From: CAZMNY01 sp964567745
Lineage (GTDB): Bacteria > Planctomycetota > Planctomycetia > Pirellulales > Pirellulaceae
Length of the DNA: 64,000 nt
NCBI GenBank assembly: GCA_964567745.1
Contig: CAZMNY010000008.1
Coordinates: 1 to 64,000, forward strand
Reading direction: 5' to 3'
The notes beneath the pieces were generated by a model. It saw nothing but the letters and a program-made list of their open reading frames with translations. It had not been told where the DNA came from and ran no database searches. The position numbers and the translations under genes were made by a program. Of the stretch, positions 19,853 to 29,429 are shown piece by piece (positions within the stretch are counted from its first letter, which is position 1; the number at the start of each line of letters is the position of its first letter).

Positions 19853-20126
19853 TCAAATAGATCGTTGGATACGACTCGACCTGCCAACGCCTCGCGACGC
19901 GGCCATTGGCGCCGTCGGACCAGTTGCGCCAAGTGACATCGCCGCGGCGAACTGTCTGAATGAATCGAGTCCGATCCTCGCAATTAACCCCTAGCAACTC
20001 AAACGGACGATCCTTGTACGGCTCGACAAGATGACGTTCTCGCGGATACATGACCCGACAATGCGGGCACCAGTCAGCCCAGAAATCGAGCAGAACAACT
20101 TTCCCGACATGGTCGCTCAGTTGTAT
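19767..20126 (-). CDS. Thioredoxin-like (TlpA/AhpC-TSA) fragment of the composite broken gene
   Basis: Immediately after the TAG at 20127 the same frame reads LSDHVGKVVLLDFWADWCPHC, which is a thioredoxin-fold active site WCPHC (CXXC), followed by ELLGVNCEDRTRF, VTWRNWSDG and YPTIYLIDHKG with the cis-proline loop. After about 19840 the frame degenerates and the true continuation is in the TPR frame. It would act as an extracytoplasmic disulfide reductase if the gene were intact. No usable start codon precedes the CXXC motif in this frame. Confidence 0.6.
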   Translation of the reverse strand: MQLSDHVGKVVLLDFWADWCPHCRVMYPRERHLVEPYKDRPFELLGVNCEDRTRFIQTVRRGDVTWRNWSDGANGRVARRWQVESYPTIYLIDHKGIISIQKSTRTATRGGSQVACRSG

Positions 20127-20912
20127 CTACTGACCCTGTTGGTCCGCGCCGTCGATTACCCCGGCCGGGCTGCCCACGCTGAGATGCTGAATGCTGTACT
20201 TGAGCGATTCGGCTGCTTGCCCAAGCGATGTTCCCTGGAGCTGAATATCGCCATACTCGTCGATGGTTTGCTGAAGCGCCCCGATGGCGGCTTTATTGTC
20301 TGCGTTGGCGCGGCCGTTCAACACAAAGCCCAAGGTGAAGGAGGCGGGGCCCTTGATTCGTTTCGATTCGCTTTTCTCAGCCGGTTGCTTTTGCACGGGG
20401 AACGGCGTGGGCTCTTGGTCGATCAGAATTTCGTCGATCAACTGCAGAACGGAATCGAGGTGTACGGCGAAGGCGAGGTTTTCACCTTGGGCGACCCAGC
20501 TGTTGACGCCGATCAGTTCGCCTTTCGAATTGAGCAACGGCCCGCCGCTATTGCCGCCGGATATCGCCGCACTCGTTTGAATCCAACGCTGATTGGATGG
20601 CGCTCGTAGCATTCGCTGAGCTGGCTCGGGAAGTTCGCTCGTCGTCCGTATGTCGCTCACCACACCCGTTGTTAAGGTGTCTTTGAATCCGAAAGGATGA
20701 CCGATTGCCATCACTTCTTCACCCTGAACGACCTGAGCTGCCGCGTTGATATAGATCGTCTTGAGATCGGGCGGCGGTTCGGCGAGTTGAAGAATGGCCA
20801 AATCGCAGCGAGGATCGACGGCCAGGTATCCACTCACTTCGAGTTCCTCTCCGTCGCGGAGCTGAGCGAATACTTGGATTGCATCTTCGATAACGTGGTA
20901 GTTCGTCATCAC
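20127..20912 (-). CDS. Trypsin-like serine protease fragment of the composite broken gene
   Basis: This frame holds a DegP-type trypsin domain with the whole triad visible: His in MTNYHVIEDA, Asp in DPRCDLAILQL and Ser in SGGNSGGPLLN. The beta-barrel lead-in (SVKDAAVFISVVDRSGE) lies upstream in another frame, so the first strands are cut off. Residues after about 170 form a linker and a helical segment before the TAG. Starting at the internal Met would leave a protease without its N-terminal barrel, probably unstable. Confidence 0.65.
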   Translation of the reverse strand: MMTNYHVIEDAIQVFAQLRDGEELEVSGYLAVDPRCDLAILQLAEPPPDLKTIYINAAAQVVQGEEVMAIGHPFGFKDTLTTGVVSDIRTTSELPEPAQRMLRAPSNQRWIQTSAAISGGNSGGPLLNSKGELIGVNSWVAQGENLAFAVHLDSVLQLIDEILIDQEPTPFPVQKQPAEKSESKRIKGPASFTLGFVLNGRANADNKAAIGALQQTIDEYGDIQLQGTSLGQAAESLKYSIQHLSVGSPAGVIDGADQQGQ

Positions 20913-21007
20913 CTGGCCCTTGCTGTCGATCGAGAAGCTGCTGACATGCGAATTCGCTCACCGCTTCGGTCGACGACCGAGATAAAAACGGCGGCGTCCT
21001 TGACCGA

Positions 21008-21619
21008 TTAGATGACGTCAACAACAAGCGGCTGGGCCGAGGGTTCGACCTGTTCTCGGCGGAGTGCTGGCGGCGGACCCGACGGAGGGCGAGCTGTCTT
21101 GAATGGCAGCGGTGCAGGCTCATTACGCGCGGGACGTCTGTTGTCAGCTACAGACGGCGCTTCTTCTCGCTTGCCAAGCAAGATGACGATGGTGACCATG
21201 AGACCAAGCGTGACGACGATCAGGCCTACCGCTGAAATCAAAAAGGGCGCGCCGATTCGAGCGGACTTCTTGCGGCGAGCATATTTGCCGGCCACACCCG
21301 TTTTGGCTGTCGTCGGTTTCTTCGATTTCTTTCCTGATTCTATCGACGACTTGGCCGAATTCGATTCGCTCGCTGCAATCGCGGAAATCGCATCGGCCAT
21401 GCCTGCATCATCAGATGATAAGACGTGGGAATCACTTGAGCCCGCCTGTTCGCCACCAGACGTTTCCACGTTCTCCGGCTTTTCCGGTGATTCATCGGGC
21501 CCGGGGATTACGAACGGCTCTTTGCAACGGGGGCATGGCGCCCGCTTACTGATGAGTCCCGATTTCTTTATGGAAATCCGCGAGTCACAATTGGGACAAT
21601 GAACCGAGTGGGACTTCAT
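21008..21619 (-). CDS. Zinc-ribbon and transmembrane N-terminal fragment of the composite broken gene
   Basis: The frame of about 203 residues begins MKSHSVHCPNCDSRISIKK and contains two CXXC pairs (HCPNC and PCPRCKEPF) forming a zinc ribbon, an acidic/serine linker, a basic stretch (YARRKKSARIG) and one membrane helix (LISAVGLIVVTLGLMVTIVILL). It ends at TAA after VVDVI. It could still be translated as a truncated membrane protein. A similar zinc-ribbon start is found in the intact gene at 45106-46083. Confidence 0.65.
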   Translation of the reverse strand: MKSHSVHCPNCDSRISIKKSGLISKRAPCPRCKEPFVIPGPDESPEKPENVETSGGEQAGSSDSHVLSSDDAGMADAISAIAASESNSAKSSIESGKKSKKPTTAKTGVAGKYARRKKSARIGAPFLISAVGLIVVTLGLMVTIVILLGKREEAPSVADNRRPARNEPAPLPFKTARPPSGPPPALRREQVEPSAQPLVVDVI

Positions 21620-22056
21620 GGCGAGCTCCACGTTCTTACAGCTTGGCGTCAGCCTCATCGAACGAGGCGGAAAGGTGCCAAATGGATCCGAAAGCCTTCG
21701 AGACGGTTCGACGATTGTCGAGTCACGAACTCTTCAGGCCAATCTCACTTCTTACCCCGCGGAATCCGCGAACGCAGCGACTTCGCATGCACGACGGCGA
21801 GGTACCAGAAAAATCACGCTCTGCAAAAAACAAAATCCGTGATTTTCAAGTCGCCGTAACGATCTCGGCGACGTTGATGATTGCGAATCGCCAGTGACTG
21901 GAGGAAGCATCCTGTCGCAGTGAGGCAACCTAAAAGCCCAGCCACGAGTCCCCGTCGCGGCCGAAAGAGATACCGCACGGCTTGATTGCGCTGAGAGTGT
22001 GCGCAGCGTTCGCTGGGTCTGCCGTTTTGAGAGCGACAAGGGCGAAACGACCTGGA

Positions 22057-22089
22057 GCGTCGCACCGCGATCCATTGGCGGTGCGACGC
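22057..22089 (-). terminator. Hairpin downstream of the SdrD-B protein gene
   Basis: A perfect 11-bp inverted repeat (22057-22067 and 22079-22089, 11-base loop) begins 16 bases after the stop codon of the large minus-strand gene. There is no T run right after it, so factor-independent termination is uncertain. The rest of the 21620-22104 gap shows no gene. Confidence 0.5.
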
Positions 22090-22104
22090 GTAGAGTTTGG
22101 ACTC

Positions 22105-25100
22105 CTACGAGCCGCTGGTTTCGCGGAAGAAGCCGATGTCGTCGCGACCGTCTCCATCCCAATCGCCCGTAACCGGCACGCCACCGGCACCATCGATTTC
22201 GAACACTCGATCATGGACGGTCAGCTCTTGGTCGCCATCGCTATCGATGATCCACTCGCGGCCACGCATGACGCTGATGTCATCGATACCATCGCCGTCA
22301 AAATCGCCGACGAGCGGGATGTCGCCTGGCTGACCGAATTGGAGCTGAGTGTCCTCGTCGGCGTTCCAGCGGCCATCACCGTTGGCGTCGAGTCGCCATT
22401 CTCCATTCGAGAAGACACCGATTGTCGAGACGCCGTCGCCGTTGAAATCGCCGGCGATGGGGCGTTGCCCGTCGTTGCCAAAACCGAACACGTGGTCGAT
22501 CAGGTCGGATCGAGTGCGGCCGAGTTCTGACTTCTGCAAGATGCGCTCGCCGTTGGTCGCCTCGGAAGGACCGGGCGGCAAGTTCTTGAGCGCCAGCGGC
22601 CGTCGGTTAGCGACGTCGGGAACGCCCGGCTCTTTTTCGATAGCTGGTGGGTCGCCGTCCCACATGGGGCCGAAAATTCCAATGTCATCTTTACCGTCGC
22701 CGTCCCAGTCGCCCGTCACGGGCTTGTCGAGTTTGTCGCCGAGCTTGGCCCACAAGTCGCTCTCGCTCCAGCGGCCGTCGCCGTCGAGATCCAGATACCA
22801 GTGGCCGTTAATGAAGACGCCGATCTCGCTTCGACCGTCTCCATCAAAATCTCCCGTTACCGGAATGGCGCCGGGCGCGCCAAAAACGCTTTGGCCAACG
22901 TGAACAGCTTGTCCCGAGTCGACGCTCATCTTCGACCAGGTTGCCGCGTTGAGTTCGACCGCTCGCCAATCGATGCCATCGCGGATCGCGACTTCAACAA
23001 ACGCCGCGTTAGCTCCGCCATCCTGAGGCAACTGGCCGCGCGGAGCACCGCCGTCAATGATACTCAAGTGCCAAGTGAAGTCGGCAAGTCCGCCAGTCAC
23101 GAAGACCGGGATCGTCGTTGTGGTTGGTGGCTGCGGCCTAATAAGCTCAGGCACAGCTTCCGGTCGTGGCGGTTCAGGGAATTCCGGCGGTGGCGGTGGT
23201 GGCGGAGGCGGCGGCGGAGGCGGCGGAGGCGGACCGTGCTGGACAAGCACTTCACTGAAGTTGTTGAGCTCGGATGTCCCGCCGACTGCGAGTGGAATGC
23301 GAATGATCGCATCATCGTTCGGATCGTTCGTCAATTGACTCAGCAGGAGCGAGCTGACGTTGTCGCTCGGGTTGATCGCCAATCCGCTCGTCGTGCCCGC
23401 AGTGTCGATGCCGTCGATGTAGTCCGCCGGTTGGATCTCATAGACCGCGTAGCTCTTGCCGCCCTGGATGCCTTCGAACAAATAGAATCCGTCGGCGTCG
23501 GTGACGGTTTGGATCGGTCCCGGACTGTAGTAGCCGGGTAGAGCGGCCGAGGCGTCAATCGGTTCGCCGTTCAGTCCGTCTCGCAGTTCCAAAACGACTC
23601 CGGCAATCGGCTCGTCGTCGGGCGTCCGCTGGCCGTCGCGAAAATGGCGAATGTTGTCGGGGGGAGTTCCGTCGACTGTTTCGATCGGGGGACCATCTTG
23701 AAAGACGAATCCAGAGAGCGAAGCGGGCGGTTGTTCGCAGAAGTTGTATTCGGTCAGGTCCGCTCCGCCCGGGGAAACAATCAGGCCGCCGAGCACATCT
23801 TCAAACCGAGCGTCCCCGCCGTGTGATCCAACGACTTGGCCGCCTTGGAAGTAGCCGTCGGGCTGACTCTCGACCACGAAGTACTCGCCAGGCCCCAAAT
23901 TGTCAAAGCGATAATAACCATCGTCGTCGGTCGTCGTCGGTTTCAGCAGCTGCCCGCTATCGTCGAGCAGGAAGATCTCAACTCCCTTGAGTCGAACTTC
24001 GCCCGTATCGATCTGACAATTTCGGTTGGGGTCGACGTGAACAAAGCCTGAGATGCTCCCCTTCCGTTCGCCGAAGTTGTACTCCGTGCCGACTGAGGTA
24101 TCGGCCGTTGCGCCGATAATCACGTTGCCAAACTTGTCGGGACGAACGTCGCCGACGTATGCGCCGTTGACAATCCCCAGCGATTCTTTGCCGTCGATCC
24201 AGGTCGCCGGTTGATTTTCCGTGATCGTGTAATTGGCTGGGCCGAGATCGACGAACGAATAATGCCCGGCGTCATCAGTCAGCGTCTGGTAGGTCTTGCC
24301 GTTGGAGCCAGCCAGATCGATCACGACGCCCTCGATCGGCTCCTCGCCCGAGTCCCATTGGCCGTTGTCGTTGCGGTCGTGATAGACGTTGCCGCTAAGC
24401 GTGCCGAGTCGTTCGCAGAAATCGTAATTGACAAGGTGAATGTCGCCGCCATTGATGCGAATGTCAGCGATGCGGTTGTCGACCGAAGCGTCGCCCGTGC
24501 CGCTGCCGACGATCTGGCCGCCGTGAATGTAGTCGCCCGGCTGCGTCTCAATCACCGTGTAGACGCCGCGGTAGAGGTCGTCGAAACGGTATTCGCCCGC
24601 GGAGTTGGTCACGGTTACCAGTTCATTGCCCAACTCGTCGCGAATTCGAACTTCAACGCTGCCGATGCCTTTTTCGTCCTGATCGAAATGGCAATCCTCA
24701 TCGCGGTCATTGAAGACTCGGCCAGCGAGGCTGCCGCGGCGTTCGCCAAAGTTGTATTCGACGCCCGATTCTTCCGCGAGCAGCTCGATCGTTTCAAACT
24801 TGTCCTGCAGGGCGAATCCGACGTTCAGCGTGCCCTGCCCTAATCGGTCGAGACGGCCTAGCGATTCTTTTCCGTCGATCCAACGCTGTGGGTGAATCTC
24901 CTGCAGGGAATACACACCTGGCGGCAGATCCGAAAATTCGTAACTCCCGTCGATTTTGGTCTGCCTGCTCGCAACCAGATTGTCCTGCTCGTCGTACAAC
25001 TCGACTCGTACTTCCGCGATTCCTTCTTCCCCAAGTTCCTTGTCCCCGTCGTTGTCGCGGTCGTGATAAACGAAGCCAGAGATGGAGGCGGGTTTGGTTT

Positions 25101-26235
25101 CGGCAAAGTCGTTTTGATGCGAACGCGTTCCGCCGTGAGGAATGTTGATCGTGCTGAGAACATCCGGCGTGAGACTGACGCCGCTCGGGACCGATTCGAC
25201 GAACCCCGGAATGGCGGCGACGCTCGTGTAACCGCTCGGCTGCTGCTCGCGAATTTCGAACACGCCGGGTGTGAGGCCAAGCGATCCGTCAAAGCGGTAG
25301 TGGCCGGTTGAGTCGGTTGATGCAACGACCGGGGCGCCGCCGAATGTAACCGCTTGATAAGACCCGTCGGCTGCCTGTTTCCACAACTCCAGGTCGACGC
25401 CCGTAATCCCGCGATCGAATTCGCTCGGCTCATATCGAGCATCCGCGTCTAGGTCATAGAAGACATTGCCTTCGATCACGATGGGCTGAGGCTCTTGCAC
25501 AATCTCGACGACAGCGCCGGCGGTCCGGTCTTGGTTGAGGTTTTCGTTGTCGGCTGGGAGGTCCAAGTTGACGCCCAAAACGCCGGCTCGAGCGAACTGA
25601 GCGTCGTAGGCATTGACGAACTTGGCGGCACCAAAATTGTCGATATAGTGCGGCGCGGAGACATGAGCAGTTAGAAACGATCCGGCGAATTCGGCTCCGG
25701 ACGCGATCGGATCGAAGCCCGAGTTGATCACGTCGAGGTCAGTTTCACTTGGGTCAAACACCAGGGCTTCGTCGACATCAACGCTGATAATCAGCTTGTC
25801 GCCCGCAACAAAGTCGGCAAGTTCGATCGTCAGCAGGCTCGTGCCGTCGGCCACCTCCGTGCTAACGACTCGACCGCCGCCGGGCGAGAACACGGTCGTG
25901 CCCAGCACAATTGCGCCGTCAACGCCCAGGCCGCCTGGGTCGGTGTCAAAGAAGACGTCGCCGGAACTGAATCCGGGTAGATTGCCGAAGTTTCCAACTT
26001 TGTCGCCGTCGATAATCAACCGAGTGATCTCGGCGCCTGCGGCACCTCCGTCGAAAGTGATCTCGATGGAATCACGATGGCTGTCGGTGCCAAGATCTTC
26101 TTCAACGTAGACCGCGCCCAACAACAGCGGGTTGGCGTCGAGCATCCGGCGTTCTTCCATCCGCTCATATCGGCACTTGCGCATCGATTGGGCTGCGGTC
26201 TTCACACTCTCAGTTTTCTTGCGCCAGAAACTCAT
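22105..26235 (-). CDS. Large surface protein: LEPR-XLL-like signal, six SdrD-B domains, FG-GAP repeats
   Basis: The start at 26235 (MSFWRKKTES) puts MEERRMLDANPLLL about 25 residues in, matching the LEPR-XLL-type N-terminal signature of very large planctomycete surface proteins. After a beta-rich region, six SdrD-B-type Cna-like repeats follow (NVFYDLDADAR, FVYHDRDNDGD, VFNDRDEDCHF, VYHDRNDNGQW, FVHVDPNRNCQ and FVFQDGPP), each with Ca-binding-like D-x-D-x-D-G loops. A run of about 15 prolines then separates them from a C-terminal set of FG-GAP/integrin-like repeats (VTGDWDGDGRDDIGFF, VTGDFDGDGRSEIGVF). Length about 1376 residues. Probable role: rod-like, calcium-stiffened adhesin or cell-wall protein. 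Confidence 0.88.
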   Translation of the reverse strand: MSFWRKKTESVKTAAQSMRKCRYERMEERRMLDANPLLLGAVYVEEDLGTDSHRDSIEITFDGGAAGAEITRLIIDGDKVGNFGNLPGFSSGDVFFDTDPGGLGVDGAIVLGTTVFSPGGGRVVSTEVADGTSLLTIELADFVAGDKLIISVDVDEALVFDPSETDLDVINSGFDPIASGAEFAGSFLTAHVSAPHYIDNFGAAKFVNAYDAQFARAGVLGVNLDLPADNENLNQDRTAGAVVEIVQEPQPIVIEGNVFYDLDADARYEPSEFDRGITGVDLELWKQAADGSYQAVTFGGAPVVASTDSTGHYRFDGSLGLTPGVFEIREQQPSGYTSVAAIPGFVESVPSGVSLTPDVLSTINIPHGGTRSHQNDFAETKPASISGFVYHDRDNDGDKELGEEGIAEVRVELYDEQDNLVASRQTKIDGSYEFSDLPPGVYSLQEIHPQRWIDGKESLGRLDRLGQGTLNVGFALQDKFETIELLAEESGVEYNFGERRGSLAGRVFNDRDEDCHFDQDEKGIGSVEVRIRDELGNELVTVTNSAGEYRFDDLYRGVYTVIETQPGDYIHGGQIVGSGTGDASVDNRIADIRINGGDIHLVNYDFCERLGTLSGNVYHDRNDNGQWDSGEEPIEGVVIDLAGSNGKTYQTLTDDAGHYSFVDLGPANYTITENQPATWIDGKESLGIVNGAYVGDVRPDKFGNVIIGATADTSVGTEYNFGERKGSISGFVHVDPNRNCQIDTGEVRLKGVEIFLLDDSGQLLKPTTTDDDGYYRFDNLGPGEYFVVESQPDGYFQGGQVVGSHGGDARFEDVLGGLIVSPGGADLTEYNFCEQPPASLSGFVFQDGPPIETVDGTPPDNIRHFRDGQRTPDDEPIAGVVLELRDGLNGEPIDASAALPGYYSPGPIQTVTDADGFYLFEGIQGGKSYAVYEIQPADYIDGIDTAGTTSGLAINPSDNVSSLLLSQLTNDPNDDAIIRIPLAVGGTSELNNFSEVLVQHGPPPPPPPPPPPPPPPPEFPEPPRPEAVPELIRPQPPTTTTIPVFVTGGLADFTWHLSIIDGGAPRGQLPQDGGANAAFVEVAIRDGIDWRAVELNAATWSKMSVDSGQAVHVGQSVFGAPGAIPVTGDFDGDGRSEIGVFINGHWYLDLDGDGRWSESDLWAKLGDKLDKPVTGDWDGDGKDDIGIFGPMWDGDPPAIEKEPGVPDVANRRPLALKNLPPGPSEATNGERILQKSELGRTRSDLIDHVFGFGNDGQRPIAGDFNGDGVSTIGVFSNGEWRLDANGDGRWNADEDTQLQFGQPGDIPLVGDFDGDGIDDISVMRGREWIIDSDGDQELTVHDRVFEIDGAGGVPVTGDWDGDGRDDIGFFRETSGS

Positions 26236-26355
26236 CGGCTCCGCCTCCGCGCGGCAATCTTTTCGAACTTCTCTTCCATTGCTGAGCTTTCGGCAAACGG
26301 CAAGGCAACGGATTTGAGTCTGTTTCAATTCAAGGTCTTGTCTAAAACGAAACGC

Positions 26356-27426
26356 CTAACGAGTCGTGCGGGTTTGGGGCTTGGCAGTTTGACGTTCTTC
26401 GACGACCGGCGTGTTGACTCGCAAATCCTCGACCTCATCCACTCGCCAGATCCGTACGGTGGTGTCGAAGCTGCCGGTGGCGATTTCGTTGCCGTCAGCG
26501 ACCAGTGTGGCGACGGTCCCGCCATGGCCTACTAGTCGGCCGACGAGTTTGCCGTCGGCGGTGTTCCAAATCGAGACGCGATTGTCGCACCCTCCGACAG
26601 CCAGTCGCGACGAGCCAACGAAGGCCAGGCAGAAGTGCTTGGTGTCGGCGCTGGCGACGAGCCTCGACTTCTGACTCGTTCGATCCCAAAGGACGACTCG
26701 GCCGTCGTCGCCGCAACTTGCGATCTCTTTACCAGAGCTCGAAAACGCCAAGTCTCGAACACGGCGGCGATGCGCTTGAAAATCGATGGGCGGCGTTTGC
26801 GGATCGTGAAGATTCCAAACCCGAATCCGACCGCTTCGCCCGCCGGCGGCGACCGTCCAGTCGTCGGGCGAAAACGCCACGGCGCCGACGTCTTTGCAGC
26901 CGCAGTCGAGGCTAAACAGTTGGTCTCGCGACTCCGCATGATAGATCGCCAATCGCTCGCCAAATGCACTCACGGCCAGCATCGAGCCCGACTGGCTGAA
27001 CTTGACCGCTCGAATAGCAGCGTCTTGAACCGGCAACTTCGCAATCGCTTCGCCCTTGGTGAGATCCCAAATGATCACTTGTCCGTCATTCCCGCCGGAA
27101 GCTAGCCTCTGGCCGTCAGGCGAAATAGAGAGTGATCGAATCCAATCTTGATGGCCGGTCAATTGAAATCGGACGGCACCCGTGTCGCGATTCCAAACGT
27201 GAATCACGTGCGTGTCGCCAGCCGCCGCGACGAGCGGGCCGCGGGGTTGCAGTTGGATAGCGGAAATCACCGCCTTGAAGTCGTCTTGCGGCTCGAGCCT
27301 CAAAGTTCGATTCGCCGACCGCTCGAGTTTTTCGCTACGCGCGGCAACGCCAATGACGGACCAAGCTGCACTGGCACAGGCAAGGCAGACGATCCAGCGT
27401 CTTGACAAGCAAATCAACCGGGACAT
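26356..27426 (-). CDS. Secreted WD40-repeat protein
   Basis: This 356-residue protein has an N-terminal hydrophobic signal (RRWIVCLACASAAWSVIGVA) and about seven WD40 blades, for example GHQDWIRSLSISPDGQRLAS ending in IIWDLTKG and GHGGTVATLVADGNEIATGS ending in VRIWRVDE. A full seven-bladed propeller is likely. No enzymatic domain is attached, so it should act as a protein-interaction platform in the periplasm or at the surface. It lies 120 bp upstream of the SdrD-B gene on the same strand. Confidence 0.87.
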   Translation of the reverse strand: MSRLICLSRRWIVCLACASAAWSVIGVAARSEKLERSANRTLRLEPQDDFKAVISAIQLQPRGPLVAAAGDTHVIHVWNRDTGAVRFQLTGHQDWIRSLSISPDGQRLASGGNDGQVIIWDLTKGEAIAKLPVQDAAIRAVKFSQSGSMLAVSAFGERLAIYHAESRDQLFSLDCGCKDVGAVAFSPDDWTVAAGGRSGRIRVWNLHDPQTPPIDFQAHRRRVRDLAFSSSGKEIASCGDDGRVVLWDRTSQKSRLVASADTKHFCLAFVGSSRLAVGGCDNRVSIWNTADGKLVGRLVGHGGTVATLVADGNEIATGSFDTTVRIWRVDEVEDLRVNTPVVEERQTAKPQTRTTR

Positions 27427-27760
27427 GGGGAGTGCTCCACACTTAGTGGCGTAATTCCAATACTTCAGTTGTTACTATCGGCTTACCTTATCTGGCTGCG
27501 ATAGTTGATTGGTTTGACGTACTCGTTTCGACTGTCGCAATCGGCGCGTGGTGTCCGTGCAACTGGAATCGCCGTCAAACTCAACGCAGTCGTCAGACTC
27601 GTTAGAACTGATTTGCCTTGCCCAACCGGAGGCTGACAGTGCCGCTGGCTCGATTCGTCTCTGAAACGCGAGCCTGTCAGGCCATACAAATTGCCAACAC
27701 AAACATCGCGACCTACTTTTCTAGGCTGCACTCGGCGCTCCTCAACGACGTTTGAAGACT
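27427..27760. other. Divergent intergenic region
   Basis: These 334 bases separate the minus-strand WD40 gene and the plus-strand HD-GYP gene and must hold both promoters. I see no convincing -35/-10 pair, riboswitch or small gene. Confidence 0.5.
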
Positions 27761-29419
27761 ATGCAAAATTCGCTCGCCAACCTGAATCGGCAATTCGTGC
27801 TGCCTCCGCGAGAAGTGGTCGCTGACGAGAACATTGCGCAGTTTGTACGCGAACAGTTTGGCGTCGAATTCAGTCAATGGTGCGGCGCGAGCGGCCAACT
27901 GCTTTCTGACAGCGAGACAGGATTTTCACAGGACATTCGAGGCGAATTAACCAAGGCGGTCGCCGCGTCCGGAAAGTCCGTGTTCATTCAGGAGGAGAGC
28001 GGCGTTTTATCGCTGGCTATTCCGTTTCGAAATGAGGAAGGAGATTGCATTGTGGCGGTCAGAGACTTCTTAACCGAAACGCCTGAACTAAAATCGTTCG
28101 CTGAGATGGCCGATTCGTTGAGCACGACACCGGAATCGTTCGAACATTGGGCGTCCGCTGAGAACGTGTGGGCGTCAGAGCCGCTGATGCGACTCGCCGA
28201 GACCTCCCGCAAGTTGCAGTATTCGCTCCGCGAGGCGGGTAAGTTTCGCGTCGAGGCTGAGCAGGTTTCGCTGAGTTTGACAAAGACGTACGAAGAGATT
28301 TCGCTGCTGTACGCGATCACGCAAAACTTGCGTATCTCAAGCACCGATGAGGAGCTCGGCGGACTCGCTTTGAGCTGGCTCTACGAGTGCTTACCGGCCG
28401 AAGCCGTCGCGGTGCTCTACCTGCCGATGGACATTGACGGGCGAGAAACCTACGATGCCCGCACTCAGGTGGATCTGTCCATTGAGGGCGACCTCGAATT
28501 TACGATTGACGAACTGTTGGCTCTCGTCGAACACTGCGAACTGAACGCGCAGTCGGGGCCTTTCGTCGCGACGACTGGCATGACGAGCGAGCCGGATTGG
28601 CCGTTTCCGAAAATTCGCCAGTTGCTCATCGCTCCCAAGGTTGAAGGCACCAACCTGTTCGGCTGGATCATTGCGATCAACAACACGGAGGGCGACGAGT
28701 TCGGTTCCGTCGAAGCGTCGCTGCTCAATACGGTTTGCACTATTTTCGGGACCCACTGCGGAAACCGCGAACTGTATCGCCGTCAGTCGGAGTTCCTCGC
28801 CGCCGTGGTGCGGAGCCTCACGAGTGCGATCGATGCGAAGGACCCCTACACCTGCGGTCACAGTGATCGAGTTGCCCGCATCGCCGTGCGTTTGGGACGC
28901 GAACTCGGATGCACGGAAGCTGAGATCAATACGCTCTACATGGGAGGCCTGCTTCACGACATCGGCAAGATCGGAATCGACGACAACGTGCTGCGAAAGC
29001 CGGGCCACTTGACCGAAGAGGAATACGATCACATTAAGTTGCACCCCGAATTGGGCTTCAACATCCTTGAGGACATTCGCGAACTAGCTGACGTTCTCCC
29101 GATCGTGCTCCACCACCACGAGAATTGGGACGGCAAGGGGTATCCGCACGGTCTGAAGGGCCGAGACATTCCTTGGTTGGCTCGCATCACCGCTGTCTCC
29201 GACTCGTTCGACGCGATGACCAGTGACCGGACTTATCGCAAGGGAATGGACCTCGCCAAAGTCGAATCGATCTTTCGTGACGGTGCCGGCACGCAGTGGG
29301 ACGCCGACGTCATCCGAGCTTATTTTGTCTGTTCGGACGACATCAAGGAAATCTGCCGCCACGAGCGAGCTGACCTCTGCCTGGATGTCCAGCGCTGGAA
29401 CGAGTCCGTCTTTCAATAG
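27761..29419 (+). CDS. GAF / HD-GYP domain protein (cyclic-di-GMP phosphodiesterase type)
   Basis: This is a cytosolic protein of about 552 residues. The N-terminal half contains a sensory region, a short coiled-coil-like helix near 160-190 and a GAF-like domain at about 190-340. The C-terminal half is an HD-GYP domain with all signature elements: AIDAKDPYTCGHSDRVAR, LLHDIGKIGI (HD pair near 398-399), HHHENWDGKGYP (the GYP signature near 460) and DSFDAMTSDRTYR. It should hydrolyse cyclic di-GMP or a related dinucleotide. ATG 27761 is preferred over TTG 27752. Confidence 0.92.
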   Translation: MQNSLANLNRQFVLPPREVVADENIAQFVREQFGVEFSQWCGASGQLLSDSETGFSQDIRGELTKAVAASGKSVFIQEESGVLSLAIPFRNEEGDCIVAVRDFLTETPELKSFAEMADSLSTTPESFEHWASAENVWASEPLMRLAETSRKLQYSLREAGKFRVEAEQVSLSLTKTYEEISLLYAITQNLRISSTDEELGGLALSWLYECLPAEAVAVLYLPMDIDGRETYDARTQVDLSIEGDLEFTIDELLALVEHCELNAQSGPFVATTGMTSEPDWPFPKIRQLLIAPKVEGTNLFGWIIAINNTEGDEFGSVEASLLNTVCTIFGTHCGNRELYRRQSEFLAAVVRSLTSAIDAKDPYTCGHSDRVARIAVRLGRELGCTEAEINTLYMGGLLHDIGKIGIDDNVLRKPGHLTEEEYDHIKLHPELGFNILEDIRELADVLPIVLHHHENWDGKGYPHGLKGRDIPWLARITAVSDSFDAMTSDRTYRKGMDLAKVESIFRDGAGTQWDADVIRAYFVCSDDIKEICRHERADLCLDVQRWNESVFQ

Positions 29420-29429
29420 GGAGGACGTT

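Larger units (their letters stand above)
19034..21619 (-). pseudogene. Composite broken gene: zinc ribbon, trypsin, thioredoxin, TPR
   Basis: Read on the minus strand, one protein of about 860 residues can be reconstructed: MKSHSVHCPNCDSR zinc ribbon, a transmembrane helix, a trypsin-like protease, a TlpA-type thioredoxin and a TPR tail. Four lesions break it. TAA at 21008-21010 follows LVVDVI, with SVKDAAVFISVVDRSGE continuing in frame. A frameshift lies near 20940-20960. TAG at 20127-20129 is followed by IQLSDHVGKVVLLDFWADWC. A second frameshift lies near 19840, where IDHKGI should continue as RFKSPQGPQLEAAV. Continuity of domain sequence across every lesion is seen directly; that they formed one ancestral gene is inference. 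The pieces are listed separately below. Confidence 0.72.

Noticed and set aside
20127..21010. Stop-codon recoding in the composite gene
   Set aside because: The stops are TAA and TAG, not TGA, and the gene also has two frameshifts, so loss of function is simpler than recoding.
22801..24843. Long open frames on the plus strand across the SdrD-B gene
   Set aside because: They are antisense to a clearly coding frame with domain matches, and their own composition shows no family resemblance.
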